64,000 bases of DNA. Origin: Morinoia aosen (taxonomy: Eukaryota > Arthropoda > Malacostraca > Amphipoda > Talitridae). The notes beneath the pieces are model-generated. The model did not search any database and was not told the DNA's origin. It was given only the letters and a program-made list of their open reading frames with translations. Within the stretch, counting starts at the first letter, position 1, and the number at the start of each line of letters is the position of its first letter. Shown here piece by piece: positions 25,801-37,800 of this stretch. Both the position numbers and the translations under genes were made by a program. The stretch spans positions 59,132,020-59,196,019 of the forward strand of contig CM059567.1 in the NCBI GenBank assembly GCA_030386875.1, read 5' to 3'.

Positions 25801-28800
25801 TAAATATATACTTGAAAATCATTGAAAAAATAGCTAGTGTAGGTGAGGTAGCTCAGCAACCCAGTTACAAGCCAAGATCATCCACGATTCTCAAATTTCC
25901 GATTTTGTGCCAATACCCAACGAGTGTATTTATACATAAAGTTTACCCATAAAAAATTCTGCATCTTACAACACTGCAGAGTTACTAGATGATAAATGGT
26001 ATTTACACTCAAATTTCATTCGAAATTACACAAATTAGCACATTTTCTAAAGGAAATTCTGTCACTGGTTACAGACGCGGGTTGTCTGGCCATGTAAGCC
26101 AGGGTCCCAACTTATTTTTCACCCCGCACTCCTGAAGAAATTTAATGCAAATCTAGCACCCCCTAAAATAAAGGTACCGACATATAGCCAATATCTTATT
26201 ATTTACCAGGACCTTTCTCGATTGCACCCCCAGGAAAATATTCTCATATCCCCTAGGAGTGCGAGCACCCTATGTTGGCAATCCCGTAATAAGCTATCGG
26301 TCCCCAATAGAACATTGCACTCACGGTCTTTAGAATGGAACACTGCACCATCACACTGTTGTAAGCTATCGGTATCCAATAGAACATTCACTCACTTCTT
26401 TTAGAATAAAACCTTACACTCGCGGCCCAGTCCCCAATAGAACATTACACTCACGGCCTCTAGAATAGAATATAGGACTCACGGTCTTCAGTGACACAGG
26501 CACCCCGTCGACGGTGGTGGGCCCCACGCCCTCGATCTTGCGTGGACCGAGCACAGCGAAGCGGCGGCTGCTGCCAGAGTCCTCGTCCTCGCTCTCATAT
26601 TCCCGCTTGATGGTGTACACTTGGTGGGTGAAGTTAAATTTGTTAACACCACAAGCCATCCATAGGAAATGAAGATGGAATCGAGTTTATAAATCACACT
26701 CCATCCAAAAGTAATGAGGATGGAGTCGAGTTTATAAAATCACAGGCCCTCTATAGGAAATGAGGATGGAGTCGAGTTTATAAAATCACACGCCATCCAT
26801 AGGAAATGATGATGGAGTCGAATCTATAAAATCACACTCCATTCAAAGGAAATGAGGATAGAGTCGAGTTCATAAAATCACACTTCATCCATAGGAAATG
26901 CGGCAAATATCCTGCTTGATGGTATACACACTTGATGGTACACATACTAACTCTATGGTGTATATAAATACTCCCGCTTGGCGGTGCACACTTGGTGGGG
27001 TGAAAACGAATGTTTTAACATCACACGCCACCCATAGGCTATGAGCTGAATTTCAAAAAAATTCTTGTGAAGTGTTGAATGAAAACACTCACAGTGCCCA
27101 AAACTTTGAGAATTATCAATTGACAGCATGAAATAAATTCCATGTCACTCATTTAACTCCATGGCAGTGGGTGTAGAATTATATACTAATGAGTAATTCC
27201 AAAATTATTACCTACAGTATTAACATTGAATACTGAGCGAGCAATCATTAACTGTATACCCAAAATCATTACCGTTTTTAAGTTAATGGGTCGCTTAAAG
27301 AAGGGAGAACAATTTCTAGTAGGGGTTTCAAGGCCTTGATATTCTAATCACTTGTTCCCTTGGTAGTTTAAGACACATGTATTTTTTCAGAGCACTATTG
27401 GCTGAAATAATTTAATAGAAAAACTTTCAACAACTGCTATGCGTTTACTCAAAAAACTGCGGGCAAGAATGTCCACTTTACGGGAGCCTAGTCAACTGCA
27501 CCATAAAAATACGAACGCTACACCATTCAATTGCTGTAAAAAATTTCTTGCGTATTCGATTCAATAGCTCTTTACTCCTGAAAATGGTGCGTCTTTACAG
27601 CTAGTAGGTTGAAAACTTCACGATGTAGTGCCTTTGAGACCCAGTCTAACTTTTTCGCCACCCAAGTAATTAAATCGCTTAGGCGGCGAAAAATATGCAT
27701 GCTCCGTCAAAAGAGTTCGACTGGGGATACCAGTTACGAATAAAAACAAAGCGACAAAAGAGGGTGCAGAATCTCGCCGTAGGAATAGCCTTACGTTTGT
27801 CAGAAGGTTTGTAGAAGGAAGAGTCATCCCCTTGCAGGTACTCGGGACGTTTGCTGGGGATGTGACCCTCTGTGTGGGACACACGCGGTCAGTCAAGCGA
27901 AGCAGGGACAACGTCATGCCATTTTAGGGTAAAAAATGTACAATAGAATACGGAAATGAGATTTCGGTTGGCGAAATCTCCAGTACAAGTGTTAAGTGAA
28001 TGGATGCAAACAGGTTGAGGCTGGAGAATATATGCACACCTGTTTATAAACACGAGCAACATGGAGTATTGAAGAAAATTTGCACCTGTTTGGATTCTAA
28101 GTTATTTGATATTTGTGCTAAAGAATATCGTTGCCTGAATAATATTATCAGAAAAGGGTGCTGATTGAAATGATCAAATGACCATTGTGATGCTTTAGAA
28201 CTATTAAGTACATCCTAACCTCGTAACCGAGAAGATAATTTGGTTGGAAATCATTCGATGAATAGAAAATTGGTCTACTTGAAAAAAATGCTTTAACCGC
28301 TGCAAATCACAAGTGGAGATTTGTTTATCCCAAATGTATTAGCGCATACACAGGTGAAAATATCGCAAAACCCGGACTTGTATCAAATCACGGTCTTCCC
28401 TGTCCAAAGTTTGATGATGAACTCCGGGTGGGCTCTCCAAATGAAAAATAAAGCATGCTAAGCTTCTGAAATACATCTTGAACAGGCTTTCTTGCGAAGT
28501 ATTTCCAATTTTACGACGGATAGCCAAGATATAAACTGATAAATTTGTGCCCCCAAATGTAATCTGGTGAGAACTAGACACTACCAGTACTTGCATGCCG
28601 GTAATATTTTCAACCCACGAGGAACAGCGATCTCCCCGAACAAAAATCATCACCGAAAAATATCATCGAGTCCACTAGTGGAGTGGGAGAAGTGCCAGTA
28701 CGAAATGATGTTAAAAATTATCAGTTGAAGCAGGTAACACTTCAAATTGTGTATGCTCAAAAATGAAGTGCGCCTCACATGCGGGAGGGAACGATCGCTT

Positions 28801-31800
28801 CGAGGTATAGTGAAGCATTGTAAAGAAATATTGTAATTGCCGTTATTTCCATCAGGTGACTATGATGTGGAGCTTGAGCAAGTATTAGTGCTGGGGCGTA
28901 ATCGGATGTATGAATCTACATGTTACTATGTATTAAATGCCATGTACAACTATTTTATCGCACACACCTGAAAATGTTGTGGTAACTAAAACCTAAATTT
29001 ATTAAACGTGAAGTCAGTGCCCACAAAGCCCTATCTCATGCATAATACTTTATACAACTTCCCTGGCCCCTTTTCTCTGAAGTTACTATAGCTGAAATTC
29101 AACATTACTCAACTAAATCATTAGTTACGATACATAGAACGGTTCAAATGAGGTTATTTTCAGAAATTTATTTTAAAAACATAGTTAATGTGTAGTATCA
29201 ATATGTAGTAACTGAACGATCGATGTTTTAATAAAATTCATAAAATTTAAATCGAATCTGAGGAACATCTGAACATCTTCGACGCTCAACATGTCAACAT
29301 TGGTGCTTTTTGTCAACATCTCTGAACAAGGTTTTCCAATAATTTGCTGATGATTATCAATTTCATGAACCAAATTGCCATCAGCATAGCTTGTGAGAAA
29401 ATAAATTTGTGTCACTTGCAATCTCAAAACTACAAAAAATTCATAACCCCCATGCAATCAGGAAGCTAATTCATGTAAATACAAGACTCCAATAGTTGAA
29501 TAAGTAAGATGAAATATGAATTATAGAGTCTACGTAAATATTGAAGTGGGAGTCGCACGACGCGTTGTACTCTCAACAGAAACAGAAAATATCAAATATT
29601 GGCTCAAATTTCGTTAACAAATAAACGATAAACATCTAACCATGACATCAAATTTCCTAGAAAATTTAATTTAACACTTTGCATGCGGTACGGCCCATCG
29701 GTGGGTCATTTGAAAATATTTAACAATTTTTAAATTAAACGACCAGTTAATGTTAGGTATTTATAAAATTCCTAGCAACTTTTGACTTTAAATATGAGTT
29801 TAATATTCATCTTTAGTTTAACCTATCGCAGTCAACGAGTAAAAGGAACCCATCTCTCCTGAATCAGTGACCGAAAGCGCGTGTTGTTTATAACAGCAAA
29901 TCTACATGAACTGAGTATCGCTACTGGATTTAAGAGCAGCAAAATGAGAGCCTCGAACAGGATTGCTAACTATTATAAATACAGTAATGGGTTCAAAAAC
30001 TACCCTTCAGAGATAACGCACATTCAAACCAATAATTAAAGCAACATAATAATTTTTAAAATCCCGATAAATTTGTTCAAAAAACAAAAAATGAAAAATC
30101 CCGTTAAATTTGTTTAAAAAACAAAAAATGAAAAATCTGAGAGGAGGAGAATACTGAAACGTTACACTCCGTTTATGGCGACCGGCCCAATTTTTACTCT
30201 TTTATAATGCTGTTCACTTAATTTGATCGTACTCTATAAAGTAAAACCCTGCTTAACCTTGCCCAAGCTAAAAGTACTCAAAAATAGCCACAATACAAAG
30301 CTAGACATTAATTTTAACTTTGAAGGAGAAATCTATTTCTACTTGAAACAACCCAAACTAACCTATCAAAACCAAACCTATCATTAATAACCTAACTCAT
30401 TCTCACCATATGCATTTTGTTATAATCATAAAATTCTACGAAAATAAGTCGAGAGGAAAGCCCGGATGACGGATGAAATACAAACTTTGATGTACATAGA
30501 ATTCCACTCAGCCTACCTAAACGCCAGGCGGTTATCTTAAACAGAAAAATTCGCGTAGGGGATATCCTGAATGAGCAAAGAAGGAATAGAGAAATAACAA
30601 TGAAACATACAATTCAGAGGAAAATTTTTGATGGACAGAAATACCATGCAACAATATGAAGTGAACATCGGGAGAACGTATCGTGCAGCAAAATACTGGT
30701 GAGGAAAATATTGATGAGTAAAATACTGATGATTAAAATACTGGTGAGCAAAATACTAGTAAAGACACTTCGAGCAGCGAACATAGCAACACACGACGAC
30801 TCCGGCAGGGCTGTCTTTCACATCAATGTACACTGCGTTGATCAGCTACAGTTTTGTATGCAATAATGCTCGTTGGATGTTGTGGGCTGTGAAAATACTA
30901 ATTTAGCCGTTCCACTCAATTTCTTAGCGAATTTTTACGGTTTTTCTATATAAATACTGGTTCGATCCTAAACGACATTTCCTCATTTATTCTAAATTAG
31001 CTGCCTTTAAAGGAAGGTTGTTAACTGGAGGTACATTAATCAAACAAGCTTACACTGCCGAGCCAAACAAATTAGAAAGCTGCAGTTAACACCTGATTGT
31101 TTTGATCTACGCCTAGGAGCACTGAGGAACAAAACCTTCATAAACTTTACTTCCAAATTTTTAAGAAAAAGAACCGTGAAATTACTGCTATACGTCAATT
31201 GGAATTTTAATGAAAGCCATTTGATTTTGAATCTATCAACGACAAGTGTAAGGAAGGAGCTGTGGGCAATGTATTTCTAATTTGTTGCATAATGCTATAG
31301 TAAAAAAAATCTAAAAGCATGAAATTAAAAAGCAATCAAAATGTAGGAAAGAGATAAAAAAACACATATTGTAGAGATCCCAATACATGGGTAATCATTT
31401 TTCTGGTCTTCCTTGTACGAATGAATGAGTGAGTGAAAAATAAGAAACTAATACCAAGATCTACACGAACAGCAAGTACGACGCACTCCAGTTAATTGTT
31501 TCAGTGAACCAATATACAGTCCCACAGCTCACGCATCCAACTACATAGAAGCAAGTGGATTTTTCGACCTTTTCGCATGCAAGAAAACGTCCATAGAGAG
31601 AAAAGGTAAAAGTAAACGCTGCTCATAGCAAGTTATCTACACAGACTGCGGCATGAGTGCGTAACGAACTCGGGACTCGGTAACACCATGCGGAGGAACC
31701 AAACCAATTCAGCCAAAGAAAATAGTGAAATTTTTACCTCCGTTGCGAAGGGAGTCGCCTGCCCAAAGAATTTCAGCCATGAAAAATGAGCTCAAAAATT

Positions 31801-34800
31801 AAATTGGTCGAGTTTTATCATGCACTGCTTCTCAAGGTAATACAAATGTCCCAAGTTGATGGTTATTTGAAGAAAGAAGATCCTTGCGTTCAAAGCTCCT
31901 CCAAAATTTCGAAGCCAAAATATTGCACTCAAATGGACTTGAATCTTTATTGTGAATTTATGCAGTTGTCGAGTAAATTGTACTTGCAATTAAATGAGAT
32001 GGGAAATTTTTTATTGCTACTGTAGTCAAACCCTCTCATGGAAAATGAATTTATTGATGTATTTAAGTACACAAATTAGTATTGGTTGCAAATAAAATCA
32101 TGAAGAATAAATTCATACTATTAATCGCTGACACTTCCGAATAATTTTGACGAGAAAATTTTGCTAAAACTTGAAAGAAAACAAAAAATAATTTAAATAC
32201 TAAATAATACATTGATAATTAAATCATTAACGTTTTAAATAAGATGTAAGCAACAGGGATTTTACCATTAAATGAACAGCACGAACCCTAGAGCAATCCA
32301 GTGTGCAAAGTAGAGGAAAGTTCGTAATTATCCACACGGGAAAGCTTTATTTTTTAAATGTGGTTACCCCTGCAATGCGAGTATGAACTAAAAAACGTTT
32401 CTACATAGTTGCCAGCAAAGCAACATTCAAATCTATGCCCTCTAGTCTGCGCGTTTTTTTTTTCCTAATAGCGATCAGTACGGAAAAGTGGTTGAGATGC
32501 AAGCCTGATTTCAAACAAATTAAACCTTCGTTAGGTTATGACCGAAATGGGGCGATCGATTTACGTTTATTTACAATGTTCTTGTCTAACGGGTGATCGT
32601 ACCGAGAGTTATATGATGGTCGCATATGCGGTAAAAAAAACGTTTACACTGAAAATTGGGAATAAACTATTGTGGGTCACGTAAAAAGCCCTTTTAGTCA
32701 CAAATGATTACTTTCTGCTTGCCCTAGCTCTGAAAAAATCTCTTACCTCTGATAAACTCTTGAGAAACCATCGATAAACACAAGCCTTTACTCGAAATAA
32801 ATTACGAAACCAATCCCTTTACTAGAAGGGGACGATACTTCTAGTAATTGAACAGAAAAAATGAAGTCCATGAAGTCCAGTGAAGTCCATTCAAAATACC
32901 CTCAAACACATTAATTGATTCTCAAAGTCGACTACAGTGAACACTACGTACCGCGCTTCTTCTGCAGGAGTGTGACGGTCGGGTTCTGGGAGCGTGGCAG
33001 CGAGGACTTGAACTGCTCCGCCTCGCGGTCCTTCCAGGCGAAGCTCTCCTCCGGCCGCGGGGCCGCCACATGCTCCTGTGTGGTGCGATATTGCACTGAA
33101 AAACTCTTACAAACGTCAAATTTCATGTGAGGTTGCTTAAAACCTTTGATGACCATTTCATACTATATGTTAGTTGTTTGGCAGGGAAGCCACATGCTAC
33201 GGCGTGGTGCGACACGGCACTCAACCGTTCTTACAGATGTCAACTATCGGGATACATCCAAAAATGAAATTGGAAATATAATATCAAATATGTAAGGTTG
33301 CTTGAATGGACATTTCATACATTTCCCTCGACAGTTCTTCTAAACATCAATTGTCCTGTGCGGTTGCTTAAAACCTTATATGACCGTATCCTACTATAGG
33401 TTAGTTTTTTGGCAGGGAAGCCACATGCTCCCGCGTGGTGTGGCACTGCACTCAACAGTTCTTACAGACGCCAAATATCATGTGAAGTTGCTTAAATTAC
33501 CATTTCATGAAACATTTCACTGAAAAATTCTACCCAAAGTCAACTATCGGGATATATCCAAACATTCCAACTAATCAATTGGAAATATCATATCAAATAT
33601 CATGTAAGGTTGCTTGAATAACTATGGCAAACTAAGTTGTTTGGCTGTGAAGCCAGATTCTTTTATGTGATGCAACATTACACTGACAAATTCTTCAAAA
33701 TAGCACGGAAAAAACACTTTTAGTGACACAGCAACCACTGAAATTCCATCAAAATTCATTGCTTCCGAACCATCAACGCAGCTCGAGGCAAAAACCGTGA
33801 TTGTCACCCTTCTAATACAAAGTAATCGTTACGGTCATCACAGGCACTGCAAAAATGCGCTTACGCTGAAGAAGTGGCCATTTATTGTGCTGATCAACAG
33901 GAATGCCGTCTATTATCCTGTCACCAAAGCAATTTGAAGTCGTTATCGGAATTGCAAAAATGCAGCTTTTGTACGCCATGATTAGCATCACCACAGCAGC
34001 TCGCGGGACACAAAGTGTGCAAATGAAGCTCAACAAACGAATTTTTTCGTTGACAAAAGTGCCGAGCTTTACAGAATACGCAAGTCAAACGAGAACGTCG
34101 TTCATTTTACCTAACATGATCCCTAATCAGGCAGGAATGTGACAGTTCAAAGGCTTCCAGAATCGCAGATCCATCCGCCGTAAAACGGCGACCACAAAGT
34201 TGCCGAAACACGTCATGTAGCTTCTAATTTTCATGACAATTTTGTCTGGTTACAATAAAAGCAATATGATACACCAGTAAATTTTTAAATAAATTACATT
34301 ATTGCGTAGATTTTCATATAAATTTTGAACTGAAGTACACCAAATGACTTATGTTCTCTTTGCCCTTTGATATTTGCTGAAAGTCCTCACTCGAAAAAAT
34401 CATTTTTACATTAATTCAATACGATGCCTCTCTCTGTATCTAATACGTGCACGTGGATGAACATATTGAGCGTTCAAGAATGAACTCAGGATCTTTTAAC
34501 CAATTCAAGAACATAAACTGAGATTTAAATAGAAAAGGAACATTTTGTGGCGTTCCTGAGTTCTTAGGATATCGAAAAAAGTGTATTTTGAATGGAGCAT
34601 CAGGTTATTTTACATTTTCCCCTTTGACAGTCGAGGTACGGTTACGACAAAAGAAGTTTCCACAAGAATTTAATAACCTTGGATTTGAGAGCAATGCATG
34701 AATTTACCTTAATCTGTCTTGGGTTCATTTCTTCTTCATCGCTGGATAATTTAAAAAAATATCTTTTACAGGATTGAAAAGTTAACTGACTTCAAACGCA

Positions 34801-37800
34801 GTTTTGCCTCACAAGAAATGCTCGCTGAAAATAACATTACAAGCTTGTTCACATTGTTACGCTGCCTGCACTTCGCATAAATTCAAATTTTCAACATTCA
34901 GCAATGCGCACTAATAAATTGTCCACTCTGTTAACTGCATAAAAATGAATTGTCTACACTCTACACCGCGTATAAATAAACTGTCTACGCTCTACACCGC
35001 GTATAAATTCAAATAGTGAACACTACACTGCGTATAAATTCAAATAGTGAACACTAAACTGCGTATAAATTCAAATAGTGAACACTAAACTGCGTATAAA
35101 TAAAGTGTCTCCACTCTACAGTGCGCGTAAATAAACGGACTACATTCTATGTACACTGCGTATAAATAAAGAGTCTACACTATACTGTGCGTGTAAGCAC
35201 TGTCTACACTCTACACAGCACACGTTCAACACTCAATGCAAACTCCACCTCAGTCGATGAACGTCTTATCAGCTCATGAGCGTGCTTTTACAATGTTATC
35301 TGAGCTGCAGGAACATCACTGCAGTTATCTGAGCTGCAGGAACATCAGTGCAGTTATCTGTGCTGCAGGAACATCACTGCAGTTATCTGAGCTGCAGGAA
35401 CATCACTGCAGTTATCTGAGCTGCAGGAACATCACTGCAGTTATCTGAGCTGCAGGAACATCACTGCAGTTATCTGAGCTGCAGGAACATCACTGCAGTT
35501 ATCTGAGCTGCAGGAACATCACTGCAGTTATCTGAGCTGCAGGAACATCCCTGCAGTTATCTGAGCTGCAGGAACATCACTGTAGTTATCTGAGCTGCAG
35601 GAACATCACTGTAGTAATATGAGCTGCAGGAACATCACTGCAGTTATCTGAGCTGCAGGAACATCACTGTAGTTATCTGAGCTGCAGGAACATCACTGCA
35701 GTTATCTGAGCTGCAGGAACATCACTGCAGTTATCTGAGCTGCAGGAACATCACTGCAGTTATCTGAGCTGCAGGAACATCACTGCAGTTATCTGAGCTG
35801 CAGGAACATCACTGCAGTTATCTGAGCTGCAGGAACATCACTGCAGTTATCTGAGCTGCAGGAACATCACTGCAGTTATCTGAGCTGCAGGAACATCACT
35901 GTAGTTATCTGAGCTGCAGGAACATCACTGCAGTTATCTGAGCTGCAGGAACATCACTGCATTTATCTGAGCTGCAGGAACATCACTGCAGTTATCTGAG
36001 CTGCAGGAACATCAGTGCAGTTATCTGATCTGCAGGAACATCACTGTAGTTATCTGAGCTGCAGGAACATCACTGTAGTTATCTGAGCTGCAGGAACATC
36101 ACTGCAGTTATCTGAGCTGCAGGAACATCACTGCAGTTATCTGAGCTGCAGGAACATCACTGCAGTTATCTGAGCTGCAGGAACATCACTGCAGTTATCT
36201 GAGCTGCAGGAACAACACTGCAGTTATCTGAGCTGCAGGAACATCACTGCAGTTATCTGAGCTGAAGGAACATCACTGCAGTTATCTGAGCTGCAGAAAT
36301 ATCACTGCAGTTATCTGAGCTGCAGGAACATCACTGCAGTTATCTGAGCTGCAGGAACATCACTGCAGTTATCTGAGCTGCAGGAACATCACTGCAGTTA
36401 TCTGAGCTGCAGGAACATCACTGCAGTTATCTGAGCTGCAGGAACATCACTGCAGTTATCTGAGCTGCAGGAACATCACTGCAGTTATCTGAGCTGCAGG
36501 AACATCACTGCAGTTATCTGAGCTGCAGGAACATCACTGCAGTTATCTGAGCTGCAGGAACATCACTGCAGTTATCTGAGCTGCAGGAACATCAGTGCAG
36601 TTATCTGAGCTGCAGGAACATTATGCAGTTATCTGAGCTGCAGGAACATCACTGCTAGATTAAAATAGACAGCAATTACCATCAATCTACCTGTGAAAAA
36701 TGAACATAATAAAAACATTCAAGCGTGGTCCTCATTTCATGCTTCCGAAAACGCGTTTTGAAAAATTATGCAAGGAACTTTTGAAGTACAGTAGTGTTTC
36801 GACACCGTTTTTCCATGTTCCCGTCAACGTGTTTTGAAAAATTATGCAATAGAACATTTGAAGTACAGTAGTGTTCCGACATCCTTTTTCCATTTTCCTG
36901 TCAAGGTGTTTTGTAAAATTATGCAAGGAAAAATATCAATAGAGTGAAGTTGGGACATTTTCCTTTTCCATGCTACCGTCAACGTGTTTTAAAAATTACA
37001 CGAGGAACCTCACAAGAACAGTAAAGTTCGGACACATTCCTTTAACATGCTACCGTCAACGGGTTTTCCAACATAGAACAAAAACCTCACAGTAATTATT
37101 GACAAAGAAGTTAACAATTGTAGTAGACAGGGTACCTGATCCATGCTACCCTCTAAGACGTTTTGAAAAATTGAACAAAAACCTTAGTAATTATTGAGAG
37201 AGAAGTTCACACTGCAGGTAGCCAAGATACCTGAGAAGGCCTGCGCCGCAGCGTGGAGCCGTCGTATGCCACCTTCCTGTACTCCTTCCTGCCCAGCGAC
37301 GGGCTCGCCGACCCAGCTGTAAGGGGACCACACTTCTTTAATATCATCAGCAATTGAAATAAAATGTGTCAGCACCCTAATTTCATCAGTGATTAGAATA
37401 TAGCGGTATCCTAATTTTAACATTAATTAACATAGAATACGAAACAAAACATTTCCATTAGGATAGAATATATATAATGCGGCCGCCCCCTAATTTCAAC
37501 AGTAATTATTAAAGAATGTGGCGGCACCCTACCTCTAACACCAATAACATTTTTCCATTTTTTTCAAAATTTTTGGGATCAACAAAGACAAATTCAATTT
37601 TTTTGACCCAAGCTTTCGGCTAGATTAGCTCTAGCCGTCATCAGGGGAACGATGTATTTTTAAACAAAACCTCTTATGGTATCCGCGTGTATCTAGTATA
37701 CAAAACAATTTTTTAAATTTTTACATGCAAGCCGAAAATCATTGATCAAGGGCGACTGATGAGCAAAGGAAGAAACTGCGGGGGGACATCAAGGTGACGA

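Noticed and set aside
27618-27917. 99-codon minus frame around exon 5
   Set aside because: Reads through intron on both sides in a frame that does not join exons 4 and 6; exon 5 uses another frame.
35295-36655. CRISPR-like regular array
   Set aside because: Units are head-to-tail without unique spacers, in a eukaryotic intron; it is a minisatellite.
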